NCBI GenBank assembly: GCA_045126975.1
Contig: JBGVPL010000025.1
Location: forward strand, 1-64,000
From: Aphodosoma sp045126975
GTDB lineage: Bacteria > Bacteroidota > Bacteroidia > Bacteroidales > Paludibacteraceae
Length of the DNA stretch: 64,000 bases
Direction: 5' to 3'
In this document: positions 44,634-53,172 of the stretch, piece after piece
How the letters are laid out: every line of letters begins with the position of its first letter
Numbering within the stretch: the stretch's first letter is position 1
Program-made: the position numbers and the translations under genes
Notes under the pieces: generated by a model
What the model saw: the letters and a program-made list of their open reading frames with translations, nothing else
The model's database searches: none
Told to the model about the DNA's origin: nothing

Positions 44634-45380
44634 ATGCATAGCGACTCAGTTGTTATTATTCCTACCTACAACGAGAAGGAAAATATCGAGAAAATCATCC
44701 GTGCAATCTTTGCACTCCCTAAGTGTTTCCACATCCTCGTCATCGACGATGGTTCACCTGACGGCACTGCCGCTATCGTAAAAAATCTTCAAAAAGAATT
44801 TACCGAAGAACTACATATAGTTGAACGCACTGGTAAACTTGGTCTTGGAACTGCCTACATCGCAGGTTTCAAATGGGTTCTTGACCACAATTACGAATAC
44901 GCATTCGAAATGGATGCCGACTTCTCTCACCCAGTGCCTAAACTACTCGAACTCTATGATGCTTGCGCCAATCAAGGTGCCGATGTAGCTATCGGTTCTC
45001 GCTATGTTGGCAATGTTGTAAACGTGGTCAATTGGCCAATGGGTCGCGTACTCATGAGCTACTATGCATCTAAATACGTACGTTTCGTGACAGGTCTTCC
45101 TGTTGCCGACACTACTGCCGGCTTCAAATGCTACCGCCGACAAGTACTCCAAACTATCGAATTCGACAAAATACGTTTCAAAGGCTACGCATTCCAAATC
45201 GAAATGAAATTCACTGCCTACAAATGTGGCTTCACAATCAAAGAAGTGCCTATCGTATTCGTCAACCGCGTCGAAGGCACATCTAAAATGTCAGGCGGCA
45301 TCTTCTCCGAAGCCCTATTCGGCGTCATAAAACTCAAAATCTCAAGTTGGTTCCGCAAATACCCTCAAAAAAACAAATAA
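44634..45380 (+). CDS. Polyprenol monophosphomannose synthase-like GT2 glycosyltransferase
   Basis: The 248-aa protein has the GT2 fold of dolichol-phosphate mannose synthases: VVIIPTYNEKENIEKIIRAI at residue 6, VIDDGSPDGTAAIV near 36, GLGTAYIAGFKWVL near 70 and the metal site DADFSHP near 93. ADTTAGFKCYRR near 155 is typical of the DPM1 type. No C-terminal membrane segments are seen, so it is peripheral. It would load a sugar, probably mannose or glucose, on a polyprenyl phosphate for later transfer outside the membrane. Confidence 0.87.
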   Translation: MHSDSVVIIPTYNEKENIEKIIRAIFALPKCFHILVIDDGSPDGTAAIVKNLQKEFTEELHIVERTGKLGLGTAYIAGFKWVLDHNYEYAFEMDADFSHPVPKLLELYDACANQGADVAIGSRYVGNVVNVVNWPMGRVLMSYYASKYVRFVTGLPVADTTAGFKCYRRQVLQTIEFDKIRFKGYAFQIEMKFTAYKCGFTIKEVPIVFVNRVEGTSKMSGGIFSEALFGVIKLKISSWFRKYPQKNK

Positions 45381-45433
45381 TTATAACAAAACGCCGAACC
45401 ATTGGTCTTGAGCCTTATGGCGAAAAATGGCAA

Positions 45434-45475
45434 GTCTCGCTACTCGCTACTCACTACTCACTACTAAAAGTCTAA
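45434..45475. repeat. Heptad tract in the prfB leader (6 units)
   Basis: Units GTCTCGC, TACTCGC, TACTCAC (two), TACTAAA, AGTCTAA, ending 2 nt before the ATG. It has one more TACTCAC than the related tract at 18152. Confidence 0.88.
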
Positions 45476-45477
45476 AA

Positions 45478-46590
45478 ATGATAACTACCGACCAAATAAA
45501 AGCAGCTATCGACCGAGTTGAAGCACTCAACAAATACCTCAACATCGAAGAAAAGAAAATTCAACTCGAAGAAGAAGAATTAAAAACGCAAGCTCCTGAG
45601 TTTTGGCAAGACCAAAAACGTGCCGAAGCACAAATGAAGCTTGTCAAAGGCATAAAATTCTGGATTGAAGGCTACAACACCGTAAGCGCAGCAGTCAATG
45701 AAGTACAAATTGCATACGATTTCTACAAAGAAGAAGCAATGACCGAAGCCGAGGTCGATGAAGCCTACAACCATGCCATCTCACTCATCGAAGACCTCGA
45801 AATGCGCAACATGCTCCGTCGCGAAGAAGACAAACTCGGCGCAGTAATCAAAATCGTAGCAGGCGCAGGCGGTACCGAAGCTCAAGACTGGGGACAAATG
45901 CTTATGCGTATGTATCTCCGTTGGTGCGAAAAACAAGGCTACAAAGCCGAAATCACCAATATGCTCGAAGGTGACGAAGCTGGTATCAAGTCAGTTACAA
46001 TCCAAGTCGATGGCGACTATGCCTATGGCTACCTCAAATCCGAAAACGGAGTACACCGTCTCGTACGCGTATCACCATTCAACGCACAAGGCAAGCGCAT
46101 GACATCATTCACATCCGTATTCGTTGTACCTCTTGTCGATGACACAATCGAAATCGAAGTAAACCCAGCAGGCATCTCTTGGGATACATTCCGTTCATCA
46201 GGTGCTGGAGGTCAGAACGTTAATAAAGTAGAAACTGGCGTACGTCTTCACTATGTATTCAAAAACCCTGTTACAGGCGAACAAGACGAAATCGTAATCG
46301 AGAATACAGAAAGCCGTTCACAGCTCGACAACCGCGAGAATGCAATGCGACTACTCCGCTCTCAACTCTACGAACTCGAACTCCAAAAACGCCGCGAAGA
46401 GACTGCCAAAATTGAAGCAGGCAAAAAGAAAATCGAATGGGGCTCACAAATCCGTTCGTATGTATTTGATGACCGTCGCGTAAAAGACCACCGTACCGAC
46501 TACCAAACCTCAAACGTCAACGCCGTAATGGATGGCGACATCGACATGTTCATCAAAACATACTTAATGGAATTTGGCGGTGAAGAGTGA
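45478..46590 (+). CDS. prfB: Peptide chain release factor 2, no programmed frameshift
   Basis: It terminates translation at UGA and UAA. At 370 aa it is of full length in one frame. The stop-codon recognition motif SPF is near 200 (RVSPFNAQGKR) and the catalytic GGQ near 245 (SSGAGGQNVNK). The place where many prfB genes carry an in-frame UGA and shift +1 reads here AAA TAC CTC AAC ATC (protein KYLNI), with no stop, so autoregulation by frameshift is absent. A longer frame from 45427 is open but its first 17 codons are a heptad repeat; ATG 45478 matches the family start. The last 18 nt are duplicated at 46794-46811. Confidence 0.95.
   Translation: MITTDQIKAAIDRVEALNKYLNIEEKKIQLEEEELKTQAPEFWQDQKRAEAQMKLVKGIKFWIEGYNTVSAAVNEVQIAYDFYKEEAMTEAEVDEAYNHAISLIEDLEMRNMLRREEDKLGAVIKIVAGAGGTEAQDWGQMLMRMYLRWCEKQGYKAEITNMLEGDEAGIKSVTIQVDGDYAYGYLKSENGVHRLVRVSPFNAQGKRMTSFTSVFVVPLVDDTIEIEVNPAGISWDTFRSSGAGGQNVNKVETGVRLHYVFKNPVTGEQDEIVIENTESRSQLDNRENAMRLLRSQLYELELQKRREETAKIEAGKKKIEWGSQIRSYVFDDRRVKDHRTDYQTSNVNAVMDGDIDMFIKTYLMEFGGEE
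46571..46588 (+). repeat. Direct repeat, copy 1 (3' end of prfB)
   Basis: AATTTGGCGGTGAAGAGT, identical to 46794-46811. In both copies the next bases complete a stop codon in the same frame (TGA here, TAA in copy 2). Confidence 0.85.
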
Positions 46591-46610
46591 AAGTAAAGTC
46601 AAGTAGTGAA

Positions 46611-46743
46611 GTTTTAATCTAATAATAATTTTTGCGAGCAAAAATATATAAAAAAAACAGGAGAGCAATCAAACTTGTTTGAATTGGTCTTCTGTTTTGC
46701 TTTATATAAAATTTGTGATAACAAATTATTATCTGATTAAAAC
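46611..46743. mobile_element. 133-bp palindromic, MITE-like element downstream of prfB
   Basis: Terminal inverted repeats at 46611-46631 and 46723-46743 match at 19 of 21 positions (outer end GTTTTAATC/GATTAAAAC). The inner part continues as an imperfect hairpin around 46657-46702, and GAA flanks both ends, a possible 3-bp target duplication. No coding content. It could instead be a large terminator for prfB. Confidence 0.5.
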
Positions 46744-46793
46744 GAAACGAATTGATTTTACCGAACCGTAGCCCAATCACGACCAACGGGAGT

Positions 46794-46811
46794 AATTTGG
46801 CGGTGAAGAGT
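46794..46811 (+). repeat. Direct repeat, copy 2
   Basis: Exact 18-bp copy of the prfB 3' end, 223 bp downstream. Together with copy 1 it brackets the palindromic element, as attachment-site halves would. Confidence 0.8.
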
Positions 46812-46998
46812 AAAATTACAAAAATATTACATAAAAGGACATCTAAGATATCCAACTATTAGTAACCGCATGTAATTTTTGCAGTAGCAAAGCGGATACA
46901 AAATCACAAAGACTTGTGCAATTTTTTTTGCACAATACTCAATAATTTTTGGCACAATAATTGAACTGGTAATAGCAAACCTCTAAATTATTACAATT
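46812..46998. promoter_or_regulatory. Upstream region of the lipocalin gene with TTGTGC boxes
   Basis: TTGTGCAA (46914-46921) and TTGCACAA (46928-46935) form a perfect 8-bp inverted repeat with a T6 loop. A third GCACAAT follows at 46952. No TAnnTTTG box is clear, so this gene may use another sigma factor or an activator binding here. Confidence 0.4.
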
Positions 46999-47535
46999 AT
47001 GAAAAAGCTATTATCTATTCTATCTGGAGCAATATGTAGCATATTCCTACTCTGCTCTTGTGAAAAACAAAACCAAATCAACACAACGGTTGTTGAAAAT
47101 CTCGACCTTGAACGCTATATGGGTACTTGGTACGAAATTGGTCGATATGATATATCATTCGAAAAGGGCTTGGTCGGTGTAACTGCCAACTACAAACTTC
47201 TTGACGACGGTATGGTACAAGTAATCAACACTGGTTACAAAGATTCTTTAGATGGCAAAATCGACATTATCGAAGGAAAAGCTAAACGTCAAGACAAAAA
47301 CTCTAACAACGGAGCACTTAAAGTTGCTTTCTTCCTCGACTTCTATGCTCAATACAACGTAATGGAACTTGCTGATGATTACTCTTGGGCTCTTGTCGGT
47401 AGTCGAACTAACAAATACCTCTGGATTCTTTCACGAACTCCATCGCTCGACACAAACACTATCGAAACTATTCTACGTCTTGCTGCTAATCGTGGCTACG
47501 ATACCTCTAAAATTCTTTGGGTTGAACAACCTTAA
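46999..47535 (+). CDS. Lipocalin-family lipoprotein (Blc-like)
   Basis: The 178-aa protein has a lipoprotein signal with lipobox LCSC (Cys near 21). The lipocalin signature MGTWYEIGRYD, near residue 40, holds the conserved G-x-W. YNVMELADDYSWALVGS near 115 and LWILSRTPSLD near 137 match the second and third structurally conserved regions of bacterial lipocalins. They bind hydrophobic ligands such as lysophospholipids in the envelope. It is monocistronic, with a strong terminator 15 nt downstream. Confidence 0.88.
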   Translation: MKKLLSILSGAICSIFLLCSCEKQNQINTTVVENLDLERYMGTWYEIGRYDISFEKGLVGVTANYKLLDDGMVQVINTGYKDSLDGKIDIIEGKAKRQDKNSNNGALKVAFFLDFYAQYNVMELADDYSWALVGSRTNKYLWILSRTPSLDTNTIETILRLAANRGYDTSKILWVEQP

Positions 47536-47549
47536 AACTTTAATATCAT

Positions 47550-47595
47550 AAAAAAAGAAGGGTGTGTCTATTTAGACACACCCCTTCTTTTTATA
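47550..47595. terminator. Bidirectional terminator between the lipocalin gene and ridA
   Basis: AAGAAGGGTGTGTC pairs with GACACACCCCTTCTT (one bulge), with A and T runs on the two sides. It serves both convergent genes. Confidence 0.88.
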
Positions 47596-47632
47596 TATAC
47601 TAAAATACGTTATTTATATAATTAGTCTTTAA

Positions 47633-48010
47633 TTATTTACCAGCAATAGTTTCAATTTCAACCAAAGCACCCATTGGCAATGATTTAACAGCGAAAGCTG
47701 AACGAGCTGGACATTCTGATTGATAGTATTGTTTGTAAACTTCGTTCATTGCAGCGAAATCAGCAATATCAGAAAGGAATACAGTTGTTTTAACTACGTC
47801 ACAAAAATCGTAACCTGCTTCGTTGAGAATAGCTTTTACATTTTTAAGTGATTGGTGAGTTTGCTCAGCAACACCACCTTCTACAAATTTACCTGTTGCT
47901 GGGTCGATTGGAAGTTGACCTGAGATAAACAACATACCATTTACTTGGTTAGCTTGGCTGTAAGGACCAATTGCTGCAGGAGCATTAGTTGTAGCAATAA
48001 TTTTTTTCAT
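47633..48010 (-). CDS. ridA: RidA family reactive intermediate deaminase
   Basis: The 125-aa protein forms a trimer that hydrolyses 2-aminoacrylate and related enamines released by PLP enzymes. Conserved positions are NAPAAIGPYSQA near 10, FISGQLPIDPATG near 28, VVKTTVFLSDIADFAAMNE near 75 and the catalytic Arg in PARSAFAVKSLP near 100, followed by VEIETIA. A role in detoxifying products of the cysteine or serine enzymes elsewhere in the window is possible but not shown. Confidence 0.94.
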   Translation of the reverse strand: MKKIIATTNAPAAIGPYSQANQVNGMLFISGQLPIDPATGKFVEGGVAEQTHQSLKNVKAILNEAGYDFCDVVKTTVFLSDIADFAAMNEVYKQYYQSECPARSAFAVKSLPMGALVEIETIAGK

Positions 48011-48121
48011 AATTAGTTAATTTTTAAGTTTATAAATTTATTAACAAAAGATAACTCTGCTTATTTGAAAGATAAAATAACATGATTTTTTTGCTATTTT
48101 ACTATTCTATCTTTCTATTTA

Positions 48122-50236
48122 TCAAATCAATATCTGATTGATAAGAATAACAATATCTTCATCTGAAAGACCTAATTTTTGCAAATATTCAGCATCGTCA
48201 ATCATCTTTTCAGCAAACACTACATCATTATCAATCAATACTTTGGCTTTACGATAATACTCTCGCGCTATATCCTTGGCTCCCAATGCCCAAAATGTAT
48301 GACCAGCATTCAAAGCATCTTCAGCCACAAAATCCTTATGTTGTGCAAGACGGTCGTAATAAGTCATAGCCTTTTCATAATCCCCCTCCATGAACAAACA
48401 CCACGCTAATCCACTCATTGCCTTGTAATTGTTAGGTTTAAGATATTCTACCTTATAAAATACGGAACGAGCTTGTGCAAAATCTGACTTATACAAATAA
48501 TAATTTGCAAGATTTATCATCGTAGCCACATCACCATCTTTCAATTTCAATATTGCCGAATAACATTCTACCGCTTCATCGTGACGCTCTAATTTACGAT
48601 AACATAGTGCTTTACGCTTTAGCGTCCACATATCATTCGCTTCTAATAAATCAGCTTTTTCATAGCAAGCCACGGCATCAGACCAACGTTCCAACTGCTG
48701 ATAGCAATACCCCATTTGTTGATAAAAATAAGCATCCCATACTTGCTGTGCATCAAGATATTCAAACAGATGACGTGCTTCAGCAAAATGCTCTACTTCA
48801 AATAGATATTTACATATCGACTTCTTTAAGTCCAGCGTCATGCAATCTGTCAACAGCGCATTTTCTTCAAACTTATCTACATAATCAAATGGATTGCAAA
48901 ACTCTTTTCGACGAGGATATAAGCGATAGAAACGAAATAAGTCAAGCACATAATTACGCACCTCAACGACATACACTTTTGCAGGATTATTTTTCCAATT
49001 TTCAGAATCAAGATCTTCGCGCACTGTATCCGCATCAGCACCCATACCCGACATCATAGATTTGAAATTCGAAGCTGGTATTTGTGCTATACTATAAAAA
49101 AATGAATATTTATCTGAACTACAAATATGTGTTGATTCTGCAAAGAAACGCAAAACATCGGGCATATCAGCCATTTGACGTGCCACATCCGACTGTTTTA
49201 CATCAAAAGGCATAAACCAATTGGCTATTTCATTAAAGAAACTATACCCCTTCATACTTGAAAAAGTACTCATATAAACATCTGCCCCCTGCAACTGCAT
49301 ATCACCAAACTCACGCAATTTTGCCGACACTCCCTCATCATCCATCAAAGCCTTCTCCCACTTAGGATTAAACTCATCTTCACTAATTATATCGGGATTC
49401 TCATCTTTAAGCATTTGATGCAATTTTGCCCCCGATTTAAATATCTCAGGATAAATCTCTGTCGTAATCTTTTTGGTCACTTTATCTGTACCAAAAGTAT
49501 TTATAACATGTTTATATGCTTTTTCTACATCAGCAACAAACGACTCGTTTTCAAACAATTGTCTTATCCTATCGTTCAACTCCGTATCTCTTTCCACTCG
49601 CTTATAATGCACTGCCAATATCATTAACATTCCCACCATCACACGTGCTCTTACATGCGCCTCTACTTCATCTAACACAGTCAAGTATATCATCATCACC
49701 GAAACATCATATACACGCAAACCTTTAAGCATCAATGCCGATACAACCATTTGGCGTGCAGTTAATTCCACATTTCTATTTTCAATAAAAGCAATAATAT
49801 TATTGCGTTCTTCTACCGATAATCTCTTACTCAACCACACATCCTTAAACAAATCTATCAATGCCACGCCCCTCTCTCCGTCAAATTTATCGACATTCTC
49901 CAACAACTCTTTTTTAGCCTCTATCGACTGTATATCGTGCGCCACATATTGCGATTTCTTCAAAGTCAATGCCTCTACAATATCATCCATCAAAAGATAA
50001 ATATCGGCTTGCAATTTTGCTATAATCACCTCACGTTGAGGATCTTCATAATCACCAAGGCTATAGCGCAACATCTGAGCACACAAAGTTTCCAACTCCT
50101 CGCAACGCTGAATAGCCCACCACTCTTGCAATTCCTTAAGCAACAATCTTAAACGCACGAATACCAAAGCAAACAACTTAGCATCCGTAAGTCGATACAC
50201 CTCATTAGCAATATTTTTTATTTCTGATTGTTGCAT
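48122..50236 (-). CDS. Large tetratricopeptide-repeat protein, function unknown
   Basis: The 704-aa cytoplasmic protein has no signal peptide. The N-terminal 420 residues are helical and rich in charged residues and resemble no family I can name. The C-terminal part (about 490-690) has TPR units, for example GYCYQQLERWSDAVACYEKA, ALCYRKLERHDEAVECYSAI and NLANYYLYKSDFAQARSVFY. It begins 1 nt after the Crp/Fnr gene's frame ends upstream, so the two genes form an operon with the regulator first. It is probably a scaffold or partner protein. Confidence 0.72.
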   Translation of the reverse strand: MQQSEIKNIANEVYRLTDAKLFALVFVRLRLLLKELQEWWAIQRCEELETLCAQMLRYSLGDYEDPQREVIIAKLQADIYLLMDDIVEALTLKKSQYVAHDIQSIEAKKELLENVDKFDGERGVALIDLFKDVWLSKRLSVEERNNIIAFIENRNVELTARQMVVSALMLKGLRVYDVSVMMIYLTVLDEVEAHVRARVMVGMLMILAVHYKRVERDTELNDRIRQLFENESFVADVEKAYKHVINTFGTDKVTKKITTEIYPEIFKSGAKLHQMLKDENPDIISEDEFNPKWEKALMDDEGVSAKLREFGDMQLQGADVYMSTFSSMKGYSFFNEIANWFMPFDVKQSDVARQMADMPDVLRFFAESTHICSSDKYSFFYSIAQIPASNFKSMMSGMGADADTVREDLDSENWKNNPAKVYVVEVRNYVLDLFRFYRLYPRRKEFCNPFDYVDKFEENALLTDCMTLDLKKSICKYLFEVEHFAEARHLFEYLDAQQVWDAYFYQQMGYCYQQLERWSDAVACYEKADLLEANDMWTLKRKALCYRKLERHDEAVECYSAILKLKDGDVATMINLANYYLYKSDFAQARSVFYKVEYLKPNNYKAMSGLAWCLFMEGDYEKAMTYYDRLAQHKDFVAEDALNAGHTFWALGAKDIAREYYRKAKVLIDNDVVFAEKMIDDAEYLQKLGLSDEDIVILINQILI

Positions 50237-50237
50237 A

Positions 50238-50939
50238 TTACCCCAACAAACTAACTTTTCTCAATTGTGACTCATTCAATATTTTAATTTTCTTACCTTC
50301 CAAGGCAATAATTCCTTCTGAATCAAAAGCAGCAAGAGTTCGAATAGCATTCGATGCTGTCATATTAGCAAATCCCGCAAGGTCTTCACGCGAAAGCGAA
50401 CCTTTCAATTCTTTAGTATCATTATCAGCACCATACGTATCTAACAATATCACTAATGCCTCTGCTAAACGACCACGAATATGTTTTTGCGTAAGACTCA
50501 CAATACGCGAATCAATATCACCTAAATCGGCTGATAAATGTTTGATAAACAACATTGCAAGTCTATTATTCGACTCCAAAATTTGACGAATTACACTCAA
50601 AGGTACAGCATACGCCTTCACACTTTCAAGCGCAGACGCCGAAGTAACATATTTTCCCCCTGCAAAATAGGCACGAAAAGCAAAATTTTCGCCCTCACGA
50701 ATGAAACGAAGTATCTGTTGACGCCCACCTATACCATTCTTAAAAATCTTAATCTTTCCACTAATAACACAATACATAAATTCAGGTATCTCGCCCTCAC
50801 AATAAATCATCTCATTTTTTCTAAATTCCTGATACTTAGTATTCTCACGAAGATACATACGTTCTTCATTTGTTAACGCAGACCATATATCCGACATCTC
50901 GTCGATAAGTTTCATACCCTTTAGTTGAGCCTTTACCAT
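50238..50939 (-). CDS. Crp/Fnr-family transcriptional regulator
   Basis: The protein has an N-terminal cyclic-nucleotide-binding-like beta roll (REGENFAFRAYFAGGKYVTSAS near residue 80) and a C-terminal winged helix with LKGSLSREDLAGFANMTASNA near 170-190, the usual recognition-helix position. The FNR Cys cluster is absent, so iron-sulfur oxygen sensing is unlikely. A TTG frame opens at 50996, but the promoter ends at 51001. The ATG at 50939 (MVKAQLKG) fits better; 50915 is an alternative. The promoter shares a long sequence with that of serA. Confidence 0.85.
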   Translation of the reverse strand: MVKAQLKGMKLIDEMSDIWSALTNEERMYLRENTKYQEFRKNEMIYCEGEIPEFMYCVISGKIKIFKNGIGGRQQILRFIREGENFAFRAYFAGGKYVTSASALESVKAYAVPLSVIRQILESNNRLAMLFIKHLSADLGDIDSRIVSLTQKHIRGRLAEALVILLDTYGADNDTKELKGSLSREDLAGFANMTASNAIRTLAAFDSEGIIALEGKKIKILNESQLRKVSLLG

Positions 50940-51000
50940 CAAAAAATATGTTTTATAATTATGTTTTACAATTATGTTATATAGCAGTTTTTTCAATATG

Positions 51001-51031
51001 CAAATTTACTACATTTTTCTGATACTCACAA
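51001..51031 (-). promoter_or_regulatory. Promoter of the Crp/Fnr-type gene
   Basis: TTG begins at 51031 and TAAATTTG at 51008 on the minus strand, distance 23 nt. The spacer contains the same 15-bp segment as the serA promoter. Confidence 0.75.
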
Positions 51032-51111
51032 ATTTTTAAGCTTTTTCATTTCAATTTTTAGTTATTTATTTCTTGAATCAATAATTTTCATAACCCCCAA
51101 ATAATATGTAT

Positions 51112-51152
51112 AAAAAAATGGAATCATCTTTATTTAGATAATTCCATTTTGT
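51112..51152. terminator. Terminator of fbp
   Basis: AAAATGGAATCATCT and AGATAATTCCATTTT pair with one mismatch around a 6-nt loop. A T run follows on the minus strand, just downstream of fbp. Confidence 0.82.
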
Positions 51153-51172
51153 TTTAAACTAATGTCTGCTTA

Positions 51173-53116
51173 TTATTTTATTCTCAATTTATAAACTTCC
51201 AACAAACGTTTCAAGTCATCAACTTGTTGCTGTATTTGACGACCACGATCAGTATCACGCACCATCATACGTTTAGTATCAAATTCAACCAAGAAACGAG
51301 TACCTTTAATATCAACTCCTAATTCTATAGCTTTTTGACGCGATTCAAATGGTTCATGTTGAACAAGTTGCATACCATGAGAATTAAACACAAGTGTATA
51401 ACCAGCAATACCAGTCTCATCATGATAAGGACGAGAAAATCCACCATCAATTACAAGTACTTTTCCATCAGCACGCACAGGACTTTCACCTTTAATAGTC
51501 TTAACAGGCACATGACCATTAATAATATGACGATGTTCACCAATCACACCAAACTCATCCAAAATATAATCACAGACTGCCGAATCGTTACGGAGTTTAT
51601 AATAAGGTCCTTGAATCTCTTTTTGAGGAGTTTTATCTGACAACAAATAACGCTCAAAATTAGCCATTTGATGCTTATCAAACGAAGGAGAATCTGGTCC
51701 ACACCACCAATACCACATATAGTCAAGCGCAACATCATACTCCTCTCTATCACGACAAGGCAAACAAGCAATACGAATCAATCTATCTACCTCATCAAGA
51801 TAAGCTTTACCTGCAACTCTCTTACCTAAAAGATTTACCTCACGGAATGTACCATCTTCGTTCATAGGCACTGAAGCATGGAATAAAAGATTACCATTGC
51901 ACACCAAATACATACTACCTTTATCAAGAAGTAAACGCAAGTGCTGAGCCAATTTATGACTTTCAGCAAACGAACGAGACAATTTATCCATTACATCTCG
52001 CTCACCAGGTGTAAGTTCGTATGGATTTTCTTTTGTTACAGTAGGAAAAACAGAGTCTTTCATCGGATATTCAACTCCGTCTATAGTTACCACACCTCGC
52101 TCTTGATCTACAAGATGTAAACGGTCACGAAACTCCATATTCCATTCTGGATTACGTTGAGTAATAGCATGTTCCAATTTCCATTGAATTACAGAAATAG
52201 CCTTATGCATTTGTGAAAGCAAACGCACATTACGCTCATCATAATTCACATCAGCAAATTTCAATTTAGGGATATATGGCGTACATGGGTCATTCTCGTA
52301 TGTTTCCATCGCAAATGTAGCAAGTGGCAACATATTGATACCATAACCATCTTCCAATGTATTCAAATTGGCATAACGAAGCGAAAGACGTATTACTGAT
52401 GCTATACAAGCCTCATTACCTGCAGCTGCACCCATCCATACAAGGTCATGATTACCCCATTGAATATCAACGTCATGATATTGACTAATTTGGTCAAGAA
52501 TCAAGTGCGCACCCGGTCCACGGTCATACACATCACCAACCAAATGAAGTCTATCAATCACCAACCTCTGAATTAATGTACACATCGCAATGATAAACGC
52601 ATCCGAACGACCATTATCTATGATACTGCGCAAAATAGCATGAACGTAAGCTGTTTTATTTTCATCATCCTCACTCTCATGCATCAACTCTTGAATAATA
52701 TAAGAGAAAGTATCAGGAAGGGTTTTACGCACTTTCGAACGTGTATATTTCGATGATACAGCACGACAAACACGCACTAATCGTATCAACGTAATATTAT
52801 ACCACTCATCAAGATTATCTTCCTCTTCTTTAACTATTTCAAGACGCTCTTTTGGATAATAAATAAGCGTACAAAGGTCATGTTTTTCTCTTTCACGAAG
52901 TTCTTTACCAAACTCTTCATTCACCTTGCGCACCACAGCTCCACTCGCATTACGAATCACATGGTCAAAAGCCTCATGCTCTCCATGAATATCCGAAAGA
53001 AAATGCTCTGTTCCTTTTGGCAACCTCAAAATAGCCTCAAGGTTAATAATCTCAGTACTCGCTGCTTCAATAGTCGGAAATGACTTACCAAGCAACTCTA
53101 AAAAACGTTTTTCCAT
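51173..53116 (-). CDS. fbp: Fructose-1,6-bisphosphatase, class III
   Basis: The 647-aa protein has the length and motifs of the Firmicutes/Bacteroidota class III enzyme, a metallophosphoesterase-fold phosphatase of gluconeogenesis. Motifs are LSDIHGEHEAFDHVIRNASG near 42, HLVGDVYDRGPGAHLILDQ near 195, QWGNHDLVWMGAAAGN near 218 and INGHVPVK near 520. It is unrelated in sequence to the E. coli enzyme. It lies 56 nt downstream of malQ in the same direction, so storage-glucan breakdown and hexose phosphate supply may be transcribed together. Confidence 0.95.
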   Translation of the reverse strand: MEKRFLELLGKSFPTIEAASTEIINLEAILRLPKGTEHFLSDIHGEHEAFDHVIRNASGAVVRKVNEEFGKELREREKHDLCTLIYYPKERLEIVKEEEDNLDEWYNITLIRLVRVCRAVSSKYTRSKVRKTLPDTFSYIIQELMHESEDDENKTAYVHAILRSIIDNGRSDAFIIAMCTLIQRLVIDRLHLVGDVYDRGPGAHLILDQISQYHDVDIQWGNHDLVWMGAAAGNEACIASVIRLSLRYANLNTLEDGYGINMLPLATFAMETYENDPCTPYIPKLKFADVNYDERNVRLLSQMHKAISVIQWKLEHAITQRNPEWNMEFRDRLHLVDQERGVVTIDGVEYPMKDSVFPTVTKENPYELTPGERDVMDKLSRSFAESHKLAQHLRLLLDKGSMYLVCNGNLLFHASVPMNEDGTFREVNLLGKRVAGKAYLDEVDRLIRIACLPCRDREEYDVALDYMWYWWCGPDSPSFDKHQMANFERYLLSDKTPQKEIQGPYYKLRNDSAVCDYILDEFGVIGEHRHIINGHVPVKTIKGESPVRADGKVLVIDGGFSRPYHDETGIAGYTLVFNSHGMQLVQHEPFESRQKAIELGVDIKGTRFLVEFDTKRMMVRDTDRGRQIQQQVDDLKRLLEVYKLRIK

Positions 53117-53172
53117 AGTATTATTTCAAGGTAAAATTAAATATCTAAATTTTATTTTATGTTTTAAAATAC

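Noticed and set aside
45427..45477. 17-codon N-terminal extension of prfB
   Set aside because: The extension is encoded by the heptad array and has no counterpart in RF2 proteins; ATG 45478 gives the conserved start.
50238..50939. Oxygen-sensing FNR
   Set aside because: The N-terminal Cys cluster needed for a 4Fe-4S centre is missing.
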